Shown: positions 45,866 to 60,473 of the stretch, in pieces
Layout of the letters: each line of letters opens with the position of its first letter
Numbering within the stretch: position 1 is the stretch's first letter
NCBI GenBank assembly: GCA_037975125.1
Contig: CM075862.1
Location: 42,694,924 to 42,758,923 of the forward strand
Direction of reading: 5' to 3'
DNA: 64,000 nt
DNA from: Latrodectus hesperus
Taxonomy: Eukaryota > Arthropoda > Arachnida > Araneae > Theridiidae
Translations under genes and position numbers: made by a program
The notes under the pieces: model-generated
Told to the model about the DNA's origin: nothing
The model's input: the letters and a program-made list of their open reading frames with translations, nothing else
Database searches by the model: none

Positions 45866-48209
45866 GCAATGATTTGTGTGAAAATTGCATCAAACATACA
45901 AAGTTACATAGTGTTTTACGAACGGCTAACAATTCTTCCAAAAAATTGGGACAAATTTTTTTTTTGTCTGAGTTATATGTAATTACGAGTGCTAAATACC
46001 AAAAAGCTAACAACAATGCTAGTTATCAGGCCATAAATTATAATTATTTCCTTCAAAATGAGAAGGTTTATTGCAGTTTATCTTCCAGCTGTCTAATGAA
46101 GTCAGACAAGATTGATCAGACTGCTGACCTAAAGTAAGTCAAGGACAAAAAGGAGGGACAAATATATGTCCTCTCTGGAAAGTCCTGAACAGTTCAGGAT
46201 GTGCTCAGTAGAAGCTTGCTGAGTTTGACATTTTGAGCAGGCTGCAAAGATTTTTCTACTCTAAAAAAATGAGATTCACAGTTGAGTGCAAACAAATTAG
46301 TAAGCTCAATGGACACATACCAAGAGTGGCTACAAAGGACCCTCCACTACTGTAAATGTCTTAGATATAGTTCTCAAACTAAGTCAATGTAAAAGGGCTT
46401 GCGGGAATATATTTTGATAATAAAATTATATTTCCTGTGTTACATAAAATAAAGATCTAAAATCTTTTCCATTGTTGTTGTGTGACAAGTGCAAAAAGAA
46501 AAGGTAAAAATAAATAAAAAAAAACAAGTAATATGGGACCAAAGGCGGGGAACACTGTCCTAGCCACATCTTCAGCTTTTTCTGTATAAAGGATGTCACA
46601 TGGCAGCAGTAAAATATTTTCATTATGCTGTATATATATATATAACTAATATTTGCAGATTCATGTAAAGAAATAAAGCAGAGCTCTTTTAATATATTGT
46701 TTTTATTTGGATATATTTAAAAGAAATTCATAAAATATGATGTTACACATGTTATTAATCTAGGTCAATAGTTTAGCAACTAATTCTCAGTAGATAACCT
46801 AATAACAAATATTACCACATTACTATGAGCTATTACACAACATTAGTACTCTACGACTAATATAAATAGAATATTTTTAAAATATCATTTGTTACTCATA
46901 ATTAATTACATACGAGAACTTTTTCTGCCACCTATCGAAATAAAGTTAGAATATTACTGAACAGCTGTTATGTATATCTAATGTAATGTAAATGAAAAAT
47001 AAGAATTATAAGAATTATTCTTACATAATTATAACTTTGTCTGAAATATAAAAGCATACATATTGTCAAAATAAAGCAAAATAATAACCTAGATTGCTTA
47101 TTCTAAATTTGAAGTTTATTTAATCCTTTAAATATTGTTGCAATTAAATGCCAAGTAAAATTTCAGTAAATCAAAACAAAGATATAAATACCTAGAATTC
47201 TGATGAAAGATTTCTTCATATTAATTTGATTTCCAAATGAATAATTTAAATCACATTTTAAAATGAAAACGTTTAGGAAAACATATACATAATACAATGG
47301 AATATTAATGTTATATGCGCCTAAATACAAAAAAATACTATTTCATTAGCTTTAAAAACATTAAAAATAATTAAAACACTACGCTTTTTATTTTGCACAA
47401 AATCGTATAAGAAACAATCCACTAGAATAATTGGAAAAGGGAAGAAACAACTGAAAACTGAGCCAAGAGTTCGATCTGTGTTTTGATCAGGATCAGGATT
47501 CCTCGGTCAAAGTTAAGATACATATACTTTGTCGAAATAAATAATTTTATTAAAAATCCTTTTCGTGTGCAAGAAGTTCTTGTCAAACTTAACAAATGAT
47601 ATCGAAATAATGATGAAGCATAATTTACTTTATCAGTTATGTATAATAAATTTTCTTATAGAGTGAAATAAATTATTGAAAATACTGGCTTGTAGATGGC
47701 AACGAACGTTTCAATTGAATTTTGTTTACAAACACAAAGCGGAAATTTCATTTTATGACACAGACCAATATTGTTGTTTTATGAGTAGTGCTGCATCTTA
47801 GGAAATATGATCTTAATTGTATTATTTTTAAGTTGATTTGAAATTAATTATTTTTTTGTTATTGCCATTTGGAAGTTAAGGCATTTTTACTGTAAATGTT
47901 GTCCATGTAAGGTTCGAATATATTTTTGGTCTCTGTATAACAGATTATAAGTATATTTTAAAAGTTTATGATATGTTCGATCAATTATAAATTTATACTA
48001 AAGATTTTTTAGTTTTGCAGTTTATTATATATAATTCACAAATAATGTTCTTCATTTTTGTCGTAATATTTATTCTGTCTAAAGATTTGAAAATTATAAG
48101 GATATTAGATGAGAAAAATATAAGAATACGTTACGCGTTTGGTTCATTTTTCAAAAATGTTGTCAATAGTTAAATTACGAGATTTCCAAATGCAAAATAT
48201 CTAAAAAAA

Positions 48210-48370
48210 CATTAACCCGCCAAATCAACAATAGGTTGCGGTAAAATCTTCGGGATCAGATTTACTGTACGGTCACTCTTGGCGCGTTTTTCGACAAGAA
48301 TGACCTTACGGTAAAATTTTACCAAATCTTTCAAAATCTCGATCACGCTCCATCTCCAACTTTGAATACT
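48210..48370. promoter_or_regulatory. Candidate shared promoter patch
   Basis: The most CpG-containing non-repeat stretch between the two divergent genes. It has E2F-like sites cccgccaaa (48216-48224) and ttggcgcg (48279-48286), two copies of cggtaaaat (48239 and 48309), and a 14-bp palindrome ggtaaaattttacc (48310-48323). No transcription start could be placed. Confidence 0.35.
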
Positions 48371-50124
48371 GCTATATTGCGCTATTTTTTATTTCAATTA
48401 TCGAATATTTTATTATATTTACCCATTAAAGAAATACAGAACTAAAGGCTACAAATTTAACTACACATAATTTTTAAAATTTACGTATTACAAAGCAAAT
48501 ATAAATCTCTGAAAATCAATACTATTTTTTTAATCAGATTATAAAAAATAATCACTATCAATTTTTTTAAATTTTCTTTTAATTAATCAAAAAAAAAAAT
48601 AATAACAGTTTTATAATATACATTATATAACAAAACCAAGCAGATATTGACAACTGCTTTATAAATAAAAAATGTAAATAATATACATTTTTATAAAAAC
48701 TCTGGTTCCTAATTAACCTGGTACTGATGCCCATCTTAAAATAACACAATATTTTAATTTTAATTTATCAAGTAATACTTTTCAACAAGAAACATCTTAA
48801 ATATTTCTACACTATACTTGACAAATTAAACATATTTCACTATATAAAATAGTAAATTTAATAGCATAACAAAAAGTAAAAGTACTTACCTAATTAACTT
48901 TTGTAGTGCTCCAAACTAAAATAACTTTAAAAAATATAAATTAAATTTCAAAATATAAATTACAAGTTAAGCTACTTAAAAAATTATTACAACTAATTAA
49001 CTTTTAAATTGTGTCAAAATAAACAAAATTTCAATGTACACCATTTAAAAATAAACTTAGATAAAATAATCGACAGCATAAGCTCAAAGGTTACTAAAAT
49101 TACAAACAAATTACACACATTGTAATGCTTCTTAGAATCACAAGCTGAATATATTCTGATGTAGTAATCTACAGATTTATATATATATACACCTATACTG
49201 ACAAATAGAGTGAAGCCCATATTGCAAACTTTATTGCACTTCAAAATAATGCTAAATCTACCATGTTACATAGACTAGGATTAAGTAATTATAGATGTTT
49301 TAAAGAAAGAATATTGCACCTGCAAAATGGAACAGTATCCTTAAATTTTACCTAATAATTTATAAAAGAAAATATAGAAACAGCATTTTTTCAAATTTAA
49401 TTACAAATCATAAAATATGTATTAAATTAACAATTAATTTAAAAAAGTTGTTTTATTTTATAGATATAATACTATAAATTGCAAAAATGTTGTACACAAA
49501 CTAAAAAAGGGTATGCCATAAATAGTAACATTAAACAATTAAAATAGAATAAAAAATATTTTAAAAAATGAAAAGAACAACACAACCTTGAATTTATGTA
49601 TCCAAAATGTAAAGAAATCTAGAACACACTAAATAAAATTAGATGAAAAATCATTGCGAAATTTTTAATAAAATTTGCAAGTGGAATAAAATTTTCTAAA
49701 TTTCCTCACAATGATGTAAATATTAGGATTTTCTTCATAATTCATATTATTCTCAATTTTTATGACATAATAAAAATCCAGGTTGCCAGTTAAACAAGGA
49801 TATCTACCAAAAAAAAAAAAAACTAAATTTAGAAATTGCCATGATGGATTTATATGGCAAGATTATCAACAAGTTAAAATAACTTGCTTATAATTTGTAA
49901 TCTTCAGATAGCATAAAAGGGTTATTTTTCCTATAAAATTTCAATCATGTGAATTTCTCAAGGGTAGATTCTAGATGATGAAGATTATTACATCTAAATG
50001 TTCTTTTCTATATTTTATTTACATTTTTTCATATTGCATCTCCACATACTTTAATTTACATTTAGTTTCTTTTGTAGTCATTGACTCATATTTGATTGTG
50101 AGGCAATCATTTTTAGAAAAGGAG

Positions 50125-50159
50125 AAAAAAATTCATGCTTTTCATGCATGAATTTTTTT
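50125..50159. repeat. 14-bp inverted repeat
   Basis: Arms aaaaaaattcatgc and its complement around ttttcat, about 300 bp before the first ANKLE2 coding exon. Confidence 0.7.
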
Positions 50160-50462
50160 TCTTTTTATTGTCATCATTATTTAGCAATTTTTGAATTGAT
50201 AGAAGAGAAAGTTATGATTTCTAGTAGTTTGTCAAATTTGCGAAATGGAAGTAAAAAATGCTTATAGTTGTCCTTTATTTGGCTACTTTTATCTATTTTC
50301 ATTACTGTTATTTGACAATTTATTGCAAAAACTGTATAAAATCGAATAGTTTCATACCATAGTTAGACAAAATGTATCTTTCTACAAAATAGTATATTTT
50401 GTGCTGCCTTATTTATTCATATTTTAATTATTTAATAATTACATTGATGCATTAATTTACAG

Positions 50463-50645
50463 GTAATAAAATGAATACTCAAAATAATGAATTATCACCA
50501 GTAAGCATGATTACTGAACAGCTCTCAAAACTGCATATAAGTGATGAAAATGCAGGTGTCTTTGGCATTGTTAGATCTTTAGATGTCAAAAAATATATTT
50601 TTGGGGCTACAGCTTCATTCTTTTCACCTTCTCCAGAAAAAAAAG
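50463..50645 (+). CDS. ANKLE2: ANKLE2 first recognised coding exon
   Basis: Acceptor taatttacag, then 8 bp and ATG at 50471 with A at -3; 58 codons (LSPVSMITEQLSKLHISDEN ... FFSPSPEKK), donor AAA G then gtattt, phase 1. It has no recognised domain. The exon length is a multiple of three and the frame is open to the acceptor, so it could also be an internal exon. Its link to the next exon rests on phase, not on homology. Confidence 0.55.
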
Positions 50646-53600
50646 GTATTTTATCTTTTGCCATGTGCATGTTTTATAGTTTTTAAAATAAGGATAATCA
50701 TTCCTTCAAATTTCTGTTATGAACTTCTTTAGTGATTTTAAGTAGTTATGGATAATAATTGTAAAGGTCAGTTAGAATATTCTTTAAATTCTGTATTGAT
50801 TTCAAAATGTTTTTTTTTTTTCTTTTTTACTGAAATTAGATGAATTATTTACATTGATGCAGCATATTCAAATATGCATATAAATGATAAAAGAAAGTTT
50901 TTTGAAAGTAGAAACAGAATCTTATAATCAACTTTCTGTCAAATTTATCGCTACATGGTTAACACTGATCCACTATTATCAAATTATGATTCTGGAATCT
51001 ATGTTGAATTGTCGGTAGGTTCCAATGTAATTAGTCATAAGGAATAAAAAATTGCTGTTGAGTGATAAATAAATCAATATGGATTTTATGTTTATAGATA
51101 TAGGATGGGTGAAAAAATTTATACACATATTGAACTTTCATAGAAAATTTATGTTCAAGGTTCTACAATCTACAAGGTTCAATTGCTAGAAGTGAAAAGC
51201 TCAAAGTCTGATGTGAAACATATATGCACTTTCTCATGCAAATGTGACTGTCATTTAAAATAGCAGCCTTATGCATCAATTCCATTTCTGAGTATGAGTG
51301 ACTACTGAGACTGAGTGTACATCATGGCATGGAATATTTTATGCATTACACTGTTCTTCTGAACAAAGTTGAAGAAAAAAAAATTTAAGTTTATCACATT
51401 GTGCTGTTTTTTTCTCTAACCACTGTGACAAACAGAAATTAGCAACCCCTATCAACCTATCTGTGGGGGAGAAATAACTTCCTGGCTCTATGATTGCACA
51501 GGCACTGATCAGTCGGCGAATGTATATTCTGACCCGTTTTCTTATTGAAGGGAAAAAGCCGTTAGTTTAAAAAATTTCTAACTATATTATTCTTCTTTAG
51601 TCATGGAGCAAAACTTGGCACTATTCATTTTAACTACTGGGATTGGTGGACTGTTGTTGATAGCCAAAGTTAACTTTGAGGCTCTTTATTCTTTATTGAG
51701 CACAACATACAAATCAGTATTTCGATCACACTGGTCTCTTTTTCCATATGATTTAGTCATTATTATTATGATGTATCCTTTATGATTTAGTCATTGGAAA
51801 TAGTACATCTAATATTGTGGCAACATTATCTGATGAAGAAAAAAATATTTTTTTCTAATGATCAGAAATATTTCACAATATTTTGTGATTAGATATTATG
51901 CAAATTTTCAAGATCTTTTGCAATATTTATAGTTACCACTTGTGTATAAACTGGATGAAGCCCAATTTTTAAATATGACATACTTTGTTAAAATATTTCC
52001 ATTTTTCTGCCAATTTAAGATTGTGAATCTGAAGATGTGGCCATGTATAAGCTAAAAAATCAGTTTTCTTCATTATGAACTGAGGATTTATCCAAATTAA
52101 ATATTGAAAATTAAAAAAAATATTCTTTATGGTTTTTGAAATTAGGGAAATTAAGAGTGCAGACAATAGTGACAAAAAATATGTTAAAATATCTAAATTC
52201 AATATTATCTTTATTAGTGATATCTCATAGTAATGTAGAATGTGAAAATGTTTCTTGTTTAGTGAAAAAGAATGGAAATGAATTTAAAAAATTTGTGTAT
52301 TGTGAAATCTTTAAGTAAGGGATTTTGTTATGAGCAAGAGTTTGTTATAGAAAAGGTTAGGAACCCAAATCTATATATGGCATTGAACTCTTTTCTTACA
52401 TAAAATATGATTAAATACCCATAATGCCAAATTATAATACCCATAATGCCCAGTTTATGTCTCCTTATCTCCTTAACCGATTCACAAAATTGTAAAATTG
52501 GATCGCATCATCTCTAAGCTGTTTAACCAGTCGTGAAATATACACTTGCAAATTGCCTTTCTCCAGAATGCATAGCATGCTACTAACACTTACATTACTC
52601 TTGTGTGTGCCTTGCCTTGATGATTTCTGTTGAAACAGGGAAACAACAATGAAACAGTTCCAAGACCTCAGTTGAGAATTCATTACTTGTAGTTGTATGC
52701 AATCATCCTGACCTTTATTCATCAACCTTTATTCACATTACACACATGCATTTTGAATTTGTCTCTTAGACACTTAATTGTTATCCTTGAAGTTGGCTCT
52801 GTTCCATACTCAAGTCTCCACAGTCTTTGAACCGTCGCAACATTCTCAGACCACTATATATATGTGTGTGTGCGTGCGTGTGTGTGAGTGAGTGAGTGTG
52901 AGAGAGAGAGAGAGAGAAAAATTTGCTTAAGATTGGACCATAAAAACGTTTTTCTTAAAGTCCTCTGATTTCAAGGAACATTAATTATAGGCAGAATGGC
53001 CATCCCTGAAGTATGTCTCAAAATGAAACTTTGAGTATCTTACTTTATATTTCAGATTGCAGGATTCATATAGCATTTAAAGTTACTTGAATATCTTGCT
53101 AAAATAAACATTTTTTATTATATTTGAACTGTATTGGGAACATTTTTAAGCAATTTCTGTAAATGTTATTATTTACAAGTTCATATATATTTTTTTAAAT
53201 ATTGTCTTAATTTTGATAACATAAATTTAAATTGTTGAGGTTTTTTATTTCGGTAAAAATTTTTTTGATTTTTTAAAATCTCTCATGCATTTAAATGAAG
53301 TGTGATATTAATTTTACATTTCATTGTAGATTGTTTTATTGGAAATTTATTATTCTAACTTTTTGTTACAAAATTTTAAATAAGAAAAATAATTTAAAGA
53401 TGGAGTATAAATATCATATTCAACCATTTTTAAATCTTAAGTTATATCCTCAAAATAATACCCATGAAACTTAATTTTCCTATTAGGTAAATTTAATTTA
53501 TGGAATTTAGTGATAAGATTTTTTTATGTAAACTACTACAGCAGACATTAAAACATTTTGAAATTATTAAATTAATTGTAATTTCCTCTTTATAAAATTT

Positions 53601-56600
53601 TATGCTCCACAATTTTTATTAAACGTAAAAAAATTAATTCTTAAATGAAATTATTGGAATCCAGTGTTCCAATACCATTTTTTCTGTATATATGATCCAC
53701 ATCGAGGTATTATCCCTACATTTTTTTAGTAAAAGAAAAGAGCATCACATAATCTGTGCATTGTATAATCCATAGCAATTTTTTCGGCTTATATTCGAAA
53801 ATATATACTGCTGATAATGTTGTGTTATATAAAATAAAAAATAGTATGTTTAAAAATGTTATAAATTATACATAAAAAGCATTTATTATGAAAAACATCT
53901 TATTTGTGTCCACCTCATCACTGTGTGCAATAAATTGTGTTAAAAGCACCAGATTGGTTGTCAAGAGCAATTATTCTTAGAAGATTCTAGTAAAACATCG
54001 ATTTATAGTTTTAATAACTTTTAAAACAAAGCTGTACATAATTTTAAAAATAAAATACATTTGTTTCATTAATAATAATATGAAAAAAATGGATAATTTT
54101 TGAACTGTTCATTGGATCATTTTTTCTTTTGTAGTGAGCATGCTTTATTTTTTACCTCTCATTAAAGTTCTTCTCTTTAACTTTTAGTTTAAAATGTGCC
54201 ATGTAATATGCATGCTTTTGCTTCCACATGATGATATACGATCTTCTGAGAAACTAATTTCGCATTTGAACATAATGAAACAAAATTTATTGTAGTTGCA
54301 ATAAGTCTACTGAGTCATTGCACCATCTGTTATTTCTTTTATAAAACGTAAATGTTTTTTCAAAACTACATTGTAAGTTTATTTGATGGAGCATGTTTCT
54401 TATCAAATTATCTGCAGAGGTAACAAAATAGGAAAATTTTTTAACACATAATCTGTGGATTATTTACAGGAAAATATAATATATATGTGCATTCTATCAT
54501 ATGTAAATTTTTGCTTAAATGATATTGTTGGTGAATCTGTCAAGGAGTTTGATATTAAATATGCTATTCTTAAAGGTGATTTTGAGCAAAAATCATCCAA
54601 CTCAAGTGACAGGGTCTTTTATGCTGTGAATGTTCCAAAAAAGGGATTATTGAATCATGATGGTAGTGGTGATACTGAAAAAGGTTAGTAATGCTTTGAC
54701 ATAGTATCTTTTCATTACTCATTATTAATAGATGTTTATTTTATTTTATAATTTTATTGTCTTAAAAAGATTTTATTAATTTCTTGAATTTGTTTATAAA
54801 TGGGAACTATAATATATGTAAAGTTTTATTTTATAATAATTATTTTTATAGTTTAACTTTCACAAAGATAAACTGTAAAAAGATATTAAACTTAATTGTA
54901 TTTCTTCCTTTGCAGTAAACATTAATGAGTAATCTTGCCATTAAAATAATAAAATTGTGAGAATTTTGTTGTGATGTAATGTCAGACATTTGCTTTGGTT
55001 TAGAAAAAGAGAGATAATCCATAAAGTATTTTCATGATAGAGGTAGATAAATATCTGATATCTGTTTTAAAATATTTAATACAAAATTTACTTTAATATT
55101 TTTATTCAAACAGCTAATGATAATTTAAAATTGAGTATAAATTTTCTCTCTGATTTTATATATATTTTGTTTCAGCTTAGTTACTTAAAGAAATTGCTTA
55201 TAATATTAACTGAAATATCTGAACTAAAATAATTTCAGTAGTTTGTGGTGTTTACTTGCTTTTAACAATTTTTAAAAAAAATTAATTTCTGATTTAAATT
55301 ATTTTAAATGAAACATAAGTTTTTCTATATATATTTATAAAATTGATTGTGATTAAATAATATATGAATATCGTAAAATAATATTGTAGCAAAATATTGA
55401 CAAGTGTTAACACCAAACTTTTCCTTGCTTTATGTGCACTAATTAATTACACTTGCGTAAAAATTACATCTTTTTACAAATGTTTAAAATTACAAATGTT
55501 TAGTTCTTTCAGGGAGAAATTAACTGTTGAGAAATAATATTGAATTATTTTAACAAAATACTACTTTAATAACTTTGAAATTAAACTATTGCTGAAGAAC
55601 TTGATTTATATTCTTTAAAAATTTCTAAATCAAACCTATGGTAACACTAGATTTTCCATGTATTGAATGCAGTTTTTGTTAGATGTGCAAGTTGAATATA
55701 GTTATGTTTTATATTAACTATTTACCCCTCTTACCTGTTTGAATAAGTATAATTTTATTTGAAGATAATCAATGTTGTCTTAATGACTGTGTAATTATTT
55801 TTGATATTTTTTATGACATGATTCTGATATTAGTATTGCCTTAGAAAACATCAATTTTATGATTTCAAATTTGGTACTTATTGCCTATGCTAACTTGAAT
55901 TATCTTACAAAAACTTTAAATACATATTTTTCATTGAATTTAGCTTGCTCAAAATTCTCTATTAAAGTTAAGTCAAGATTTTTATAATTATATGATGATA
56001 AAATTTTTAATTTGATTTTAATTATTAAATAATTTTTTCAATTTGTTGCATATTATAGATAATGAATATATCATTATGATAAAGTTTAATATCCTTATGA
56101 TTAAGTTATTTGAAATCATGTGATTTTATGTTTTCCAGAAGAACCTAATGTTTTTGAAAATATTGAAGAGGCTTTAAAAATAGTGAAGTCTCATAAACAT
56201 GCTCGCTTCAAATCTTTCACATCAAGAGAAGAAGCTGTTAAATTTGCACTTCAGTCTACAGACTCTATTTCTTTGGGAAGTATAAATGGTAGTCTTGCAT
56301 CTGTTGAAGATGAAGGTACTTTTACAGCATTTTAAATTTCTGGCTGAAGTGAATATAATTCAAAATAAATTGATAATACTATTGGACTTTAGAGAAAATA
56401 GATTTTCTTTAAGTATGTGGCAAAATTTATATGAGAAATAAATTTGAAAATATTGCAGTTTTTTCCTCACTTTTATGTTTTAATATAATTCATTCTAATT
56501 GTTATAAACTATTTTTAAATTATTGCTTAAGTGATGAAAAAAACTTCATTTTATAATACCTGATACTTTTTATGTTCATGTAGTTAAAATTTCACACAGT

Positions 56601-59600
56601 TTTTTTTTTAATTATTATGTTATCTACATATTTTTCTTGTATTTTATATAAAATATTTGTTAGAAATAAAATTATTTCATAGAAATTTATGTTCACTTAA
56701 GTTTAAAAGAATTTAAATGACTCAAACAAATTCTAATTGGTATGTAGACTGTTTTTAATCAGATTTCCTTCTTCCAAAAAAAAGTGCTGCATTTTTTTAT
56801 TCTGTATTTTCAGTGGGGACTTTTAAAGTAAGTAGTTATTCCATTGTATATCAAAATTATTTTATTTGGAGAAAAGGAATAAAAGAATATTTTATATTAC
56901 TCAAAGAAATCCATTCAATGTTATGCTTATATCTGCTTTTATTAACAGAATATTCATGCTTAACACTAAAACCTTTTGCTTGGGTTTCATCATGCATGAG
57001 ATGATTTGGTGATGAGTGAGTTCTCTGAGCAGAAATTTTGAGTTTTATCTAAACTAAATTTCAATTTTAGAGAAGTATTTATTCCGTTTTCATTTCCCAA
57101 ATACTTATCAAATGTCTCATTTTTAAATGTTTTCCAAATATCAATTATTTAGTTATATTTAAGGTAATTTTATCAGTAATATTTATCTTTGAATAGATTT
57201 CTGGCAATAGAGATTCTGACCAATTCTATATTTTGATGACAATTTTTCTTGAAGTTAAAGAGTTTAAGTTCCTTTGGATGTTTTGATGGTGGCTTGTTAT
57301 TCTCTTTCATCATTATCATAGGTTGATCTTGGGTTTGCTATGGTTATGCATATTGAATTGCCCTTATTTTATACATAGCATAATTAATTTCCATTTTTAT
57401 GATGGATGACATCTTTGTGGCTTATGATTTGGAATTATTTTCAATGATATCTAATTTTCTTTTAAGGTATCTGCCTATGTTAAAAAGTTAAGTTAATTTT
57501 CAATTACATGTGTCAAGTAACTCTTGTACTCAGAACTTTCCAGTTTCCAAAACAGTTTTTTGTTTTGCATGTCAAAAAGAAATTAAGTTACAAGAGTTTT
57601 ATAATGTTGCATGTTTTGAAAAAGGAATCACAAATTAGCATTTTTCAAACTGGAAGTAATAAAGAAAAAAGTGTTTTTATTACTATTTTTTTAAATTTAT
57701 ATATCTTTTTTTATAATGTGCTGATTAATAGCCATTTAATGAGGCCATTATTTTGCTTGTACATTTGGAAAGAAGTGGCAACATTGCTGCTATCACAAGT
57801 GAGACTATCACTTTAATGGGGATTTTCTCAAAACTTAGTTTTTCACAAAATCTCCAAAGCATTATAACAATATATCTCAAATAATAATGAGAATACTTGT
57901 ATTAAACTTGGCTTTTATGTTTTAAGTGTTATTATCTCTGAAAGGAAGCAAAATTTTGAATATATAGATAAAAAATTTTCATTTATAGCTATTTTTAAAT
58001 GGAATATTCAGTAAAATTTTGTAAAAGATCCATATTGTTGTACATTTTTAACCATATTTTTTATCACTGAATATTTTTCTTAGATCTTGCTTCATTTCAA
58101 AGAACATTGTCACATAAATCTAATGCCCAATCTAAATTAAGATTGCTGCATTACAATTTCCTATAGAGTGTCAGCCATTTTGTGACACTAAAATTTGCTA
58201 GAAAATAACCAATTTCAAAAAAAGTTTGCTATATATAATTAAAATCTTGTCTAGTTTCATATTTTTACTTAATAATTTATCTTGAAGCATGATAAAAGGA
58301 AATTAAATTTAAAAAAAATTGGCTTGAGCATATTCAAACAGATTTGTATTGATATAACACACCTATTATTATGATAAAATTTTAAATATTTTAAATTTTC
58401 ACTAATATTATGTTTTTTACATCATATTTTATTCAGAAACAAGAAAGAAAATTAAAATTAGTTTTAAGAAAAAATTGTCTGCAATGTATGCAGATAGATA
58501 TCTTAATAGAGCTATGTTCATCCACATTTTTAATTTATTATTTCTATACCAGTATTCTCTTACCAGTGCTTCAGTTTTAATCTTTAATCATTTTATGGGC
58601 TTGCTTAGACATCTTCTTGCAAATTATTAAGTTAATCATTTCAGATTAACTTAATATATTTTTTAAATTTTATTTTTATTTTTTACATTTTTTTAATATT
58701 TAGGAAAATAAAAAATCACACTTTAATTTAATACATGGTGGATGTTTCATACTGACCATTAGTAATATTAAAATTGGTTGAAGGAAAACTTATGAATTTC
58801 TTATAATTTTTGTAATTCCAGGGAAAAAGGAGGATAGTCTTTAATACCAATTTTCAAATTTTTCATATTATTATAATGTACTTTTATATTATTATACTGT
58901 ATTATTTTTCTATGATTATTTGAGTTAAGAATATTTTTAATTCCATTTTTTTGTTTTCCCCATTTGTAAAGATGGCCTCCCATCAGTTAAGTGCCAAGAT
59001 CTAGTGAAGCTAAGAAAAGCTATTGAAGAAGGAAATGAAGAAAATTTTAAAAAAATGGTATGGGAAAATGCTAGGTATTTAGTTAATTATCATGGAGATA
59101 CACCAGCTATACTGCATGTGAGTACATTGTAAAATATTTATATTTTATATTTGTAAGAATTAGTAGAATTAGGGTTATTAATAATAAATTGTAAGAATTT
59201 AAAATTGAGAATATAAGTAAATTCCAAAATTATACAATATCTAAAAATAATACAATTTTAGATTTCTTAGTGTTGTGGTTTTGTTTGAATGTTAATTTTA
59301 CGACTTTGTGAATTATTATGTCAAATTAAATTGTTACAATGGAACTATTTTATATTTATTATGCCCTTATTTAAATAACTTTTAGTACTCATTTCTACAA
59401 TGGCTGAGATGACAACAGTGCCTAGATTATCACCAAGCTACAATCACTCACACATAAATGTGGCTTCCATATCTCAGCAATTTCTTTCAATATGAAATTA
59501 AAAGGCTTTTTTATACAATTTTTTCTGCAGGAATTATGCTAGATAAGCCTTGAGGGTGAGAAGCAGTAACTATTTGCCTTTTGTTTCACCAATAACTGAG

Positions 59601-60392
59601 CCCCACAATTTTTCCACATTTTGAGTCTAAACACTTGTTGTTGGATCAACAAAATAAAAGTATGATTCACATAGTTAAATGTTTGTAACCAGCCTTTTCA
59701 AGTTTGTCCATTTTGTAGACTCGCTTTTGATCCAAATGAATTGTCAATCCATCTACATAGTTTACAATTGTGTATATTAGTGTGCTTGCTTCTTAATTCG
59801 AAACCTGAACAAGGAAACACTCCCTGCCTTCACAGCATATTTGCTGAATATTTATTGTTGAAGTACTCTATCAGAGTTGTTTTTACAGCTCAGGAACTAG
59901 CTTTTGTCAATTTTAACTATTTTTCCATAACCACCAATTAATCCTTTCAGTTTTCAAAGAAAAATTTTGAGAACAAACCTCCATTCATATAATATAATTG
60001 TTCTAGTCAATTGTAGTATTTTGACAAACTTTTAGCTGTTTATCACATCACTTGAAAGATATTAATTCCTCTGCCCTGCAGTACATGAACCACAGTGTTA
60101 TTGAGAATGGTATTCTGGAACCACTAAATCAACTGTCGGTTTGAATACTCTTTTTTCATTAACAACTTTTCCCAATGCACCTCCAGATACTCCCCTTTAA
60201 ATATAGTGTCTATTTACACATATTCTATTGTGAGGGAGTACATCTTTTTCTTAAAAACGAAAGAGCATCTTCCTTACTTCTCTGTTAGTTAAAAATTGTC
60301 AGCATTCTTTACAAGTTTAAATTGAAAAAAAATGGTAATACTATTTTGTGTGATTTGAATGCAAACTAAAAGTAGATATGTGTATAGTTGCT

Positions 60393-60473
<81 letters not shown>

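Larger units (their letters stand above)
42722..50462. other. Divergent MED7/ANKLE2 interval
   Basis: 7.7 kb without a recognised coding exon. It should hold the non-coding first exons and promoters of MED7 (minus) and ANKLE2 (plus). Contains a possible MITE (43280-43388), two copies of a ~125-bp-unit repeat (43560-44265 and 45170-45865), and a GC-richer patch at 48210-48370. A frame at 45874-46137 lies in repeat-like DNA and has no recognised domain. Confidence 0.5.
50646..54575 (+). other. ANKLE2 intron with transposase relic
   Basis: Holds a diverged family 1 SINE tail (50945-51080), a DUF4817-type transposase relic (52440-52850, minus) and a GT/GA microsatellite. An ORF at 51603-51785 follows an acceptor-like ttcttctttag and encodes a hydrophobic stretch, but lacks a donor and any family match. 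Confidence 0.5.

Noticed and set aside
45874..46137. 87-codon frame after the tandem repeat
   Set aside because: Starts within or next to duplicated repeat DNA; no domain recognised.
51603..51785. Hydrophobic frame after an acceptor-like site in the ANKLE2 intron, considered as the missing N-terminal membrane segment
   Set aside because: No donor in phase, no LEM domain following, and it ends in a local duplication (tatgatttagtcatt twice). Not supportable.
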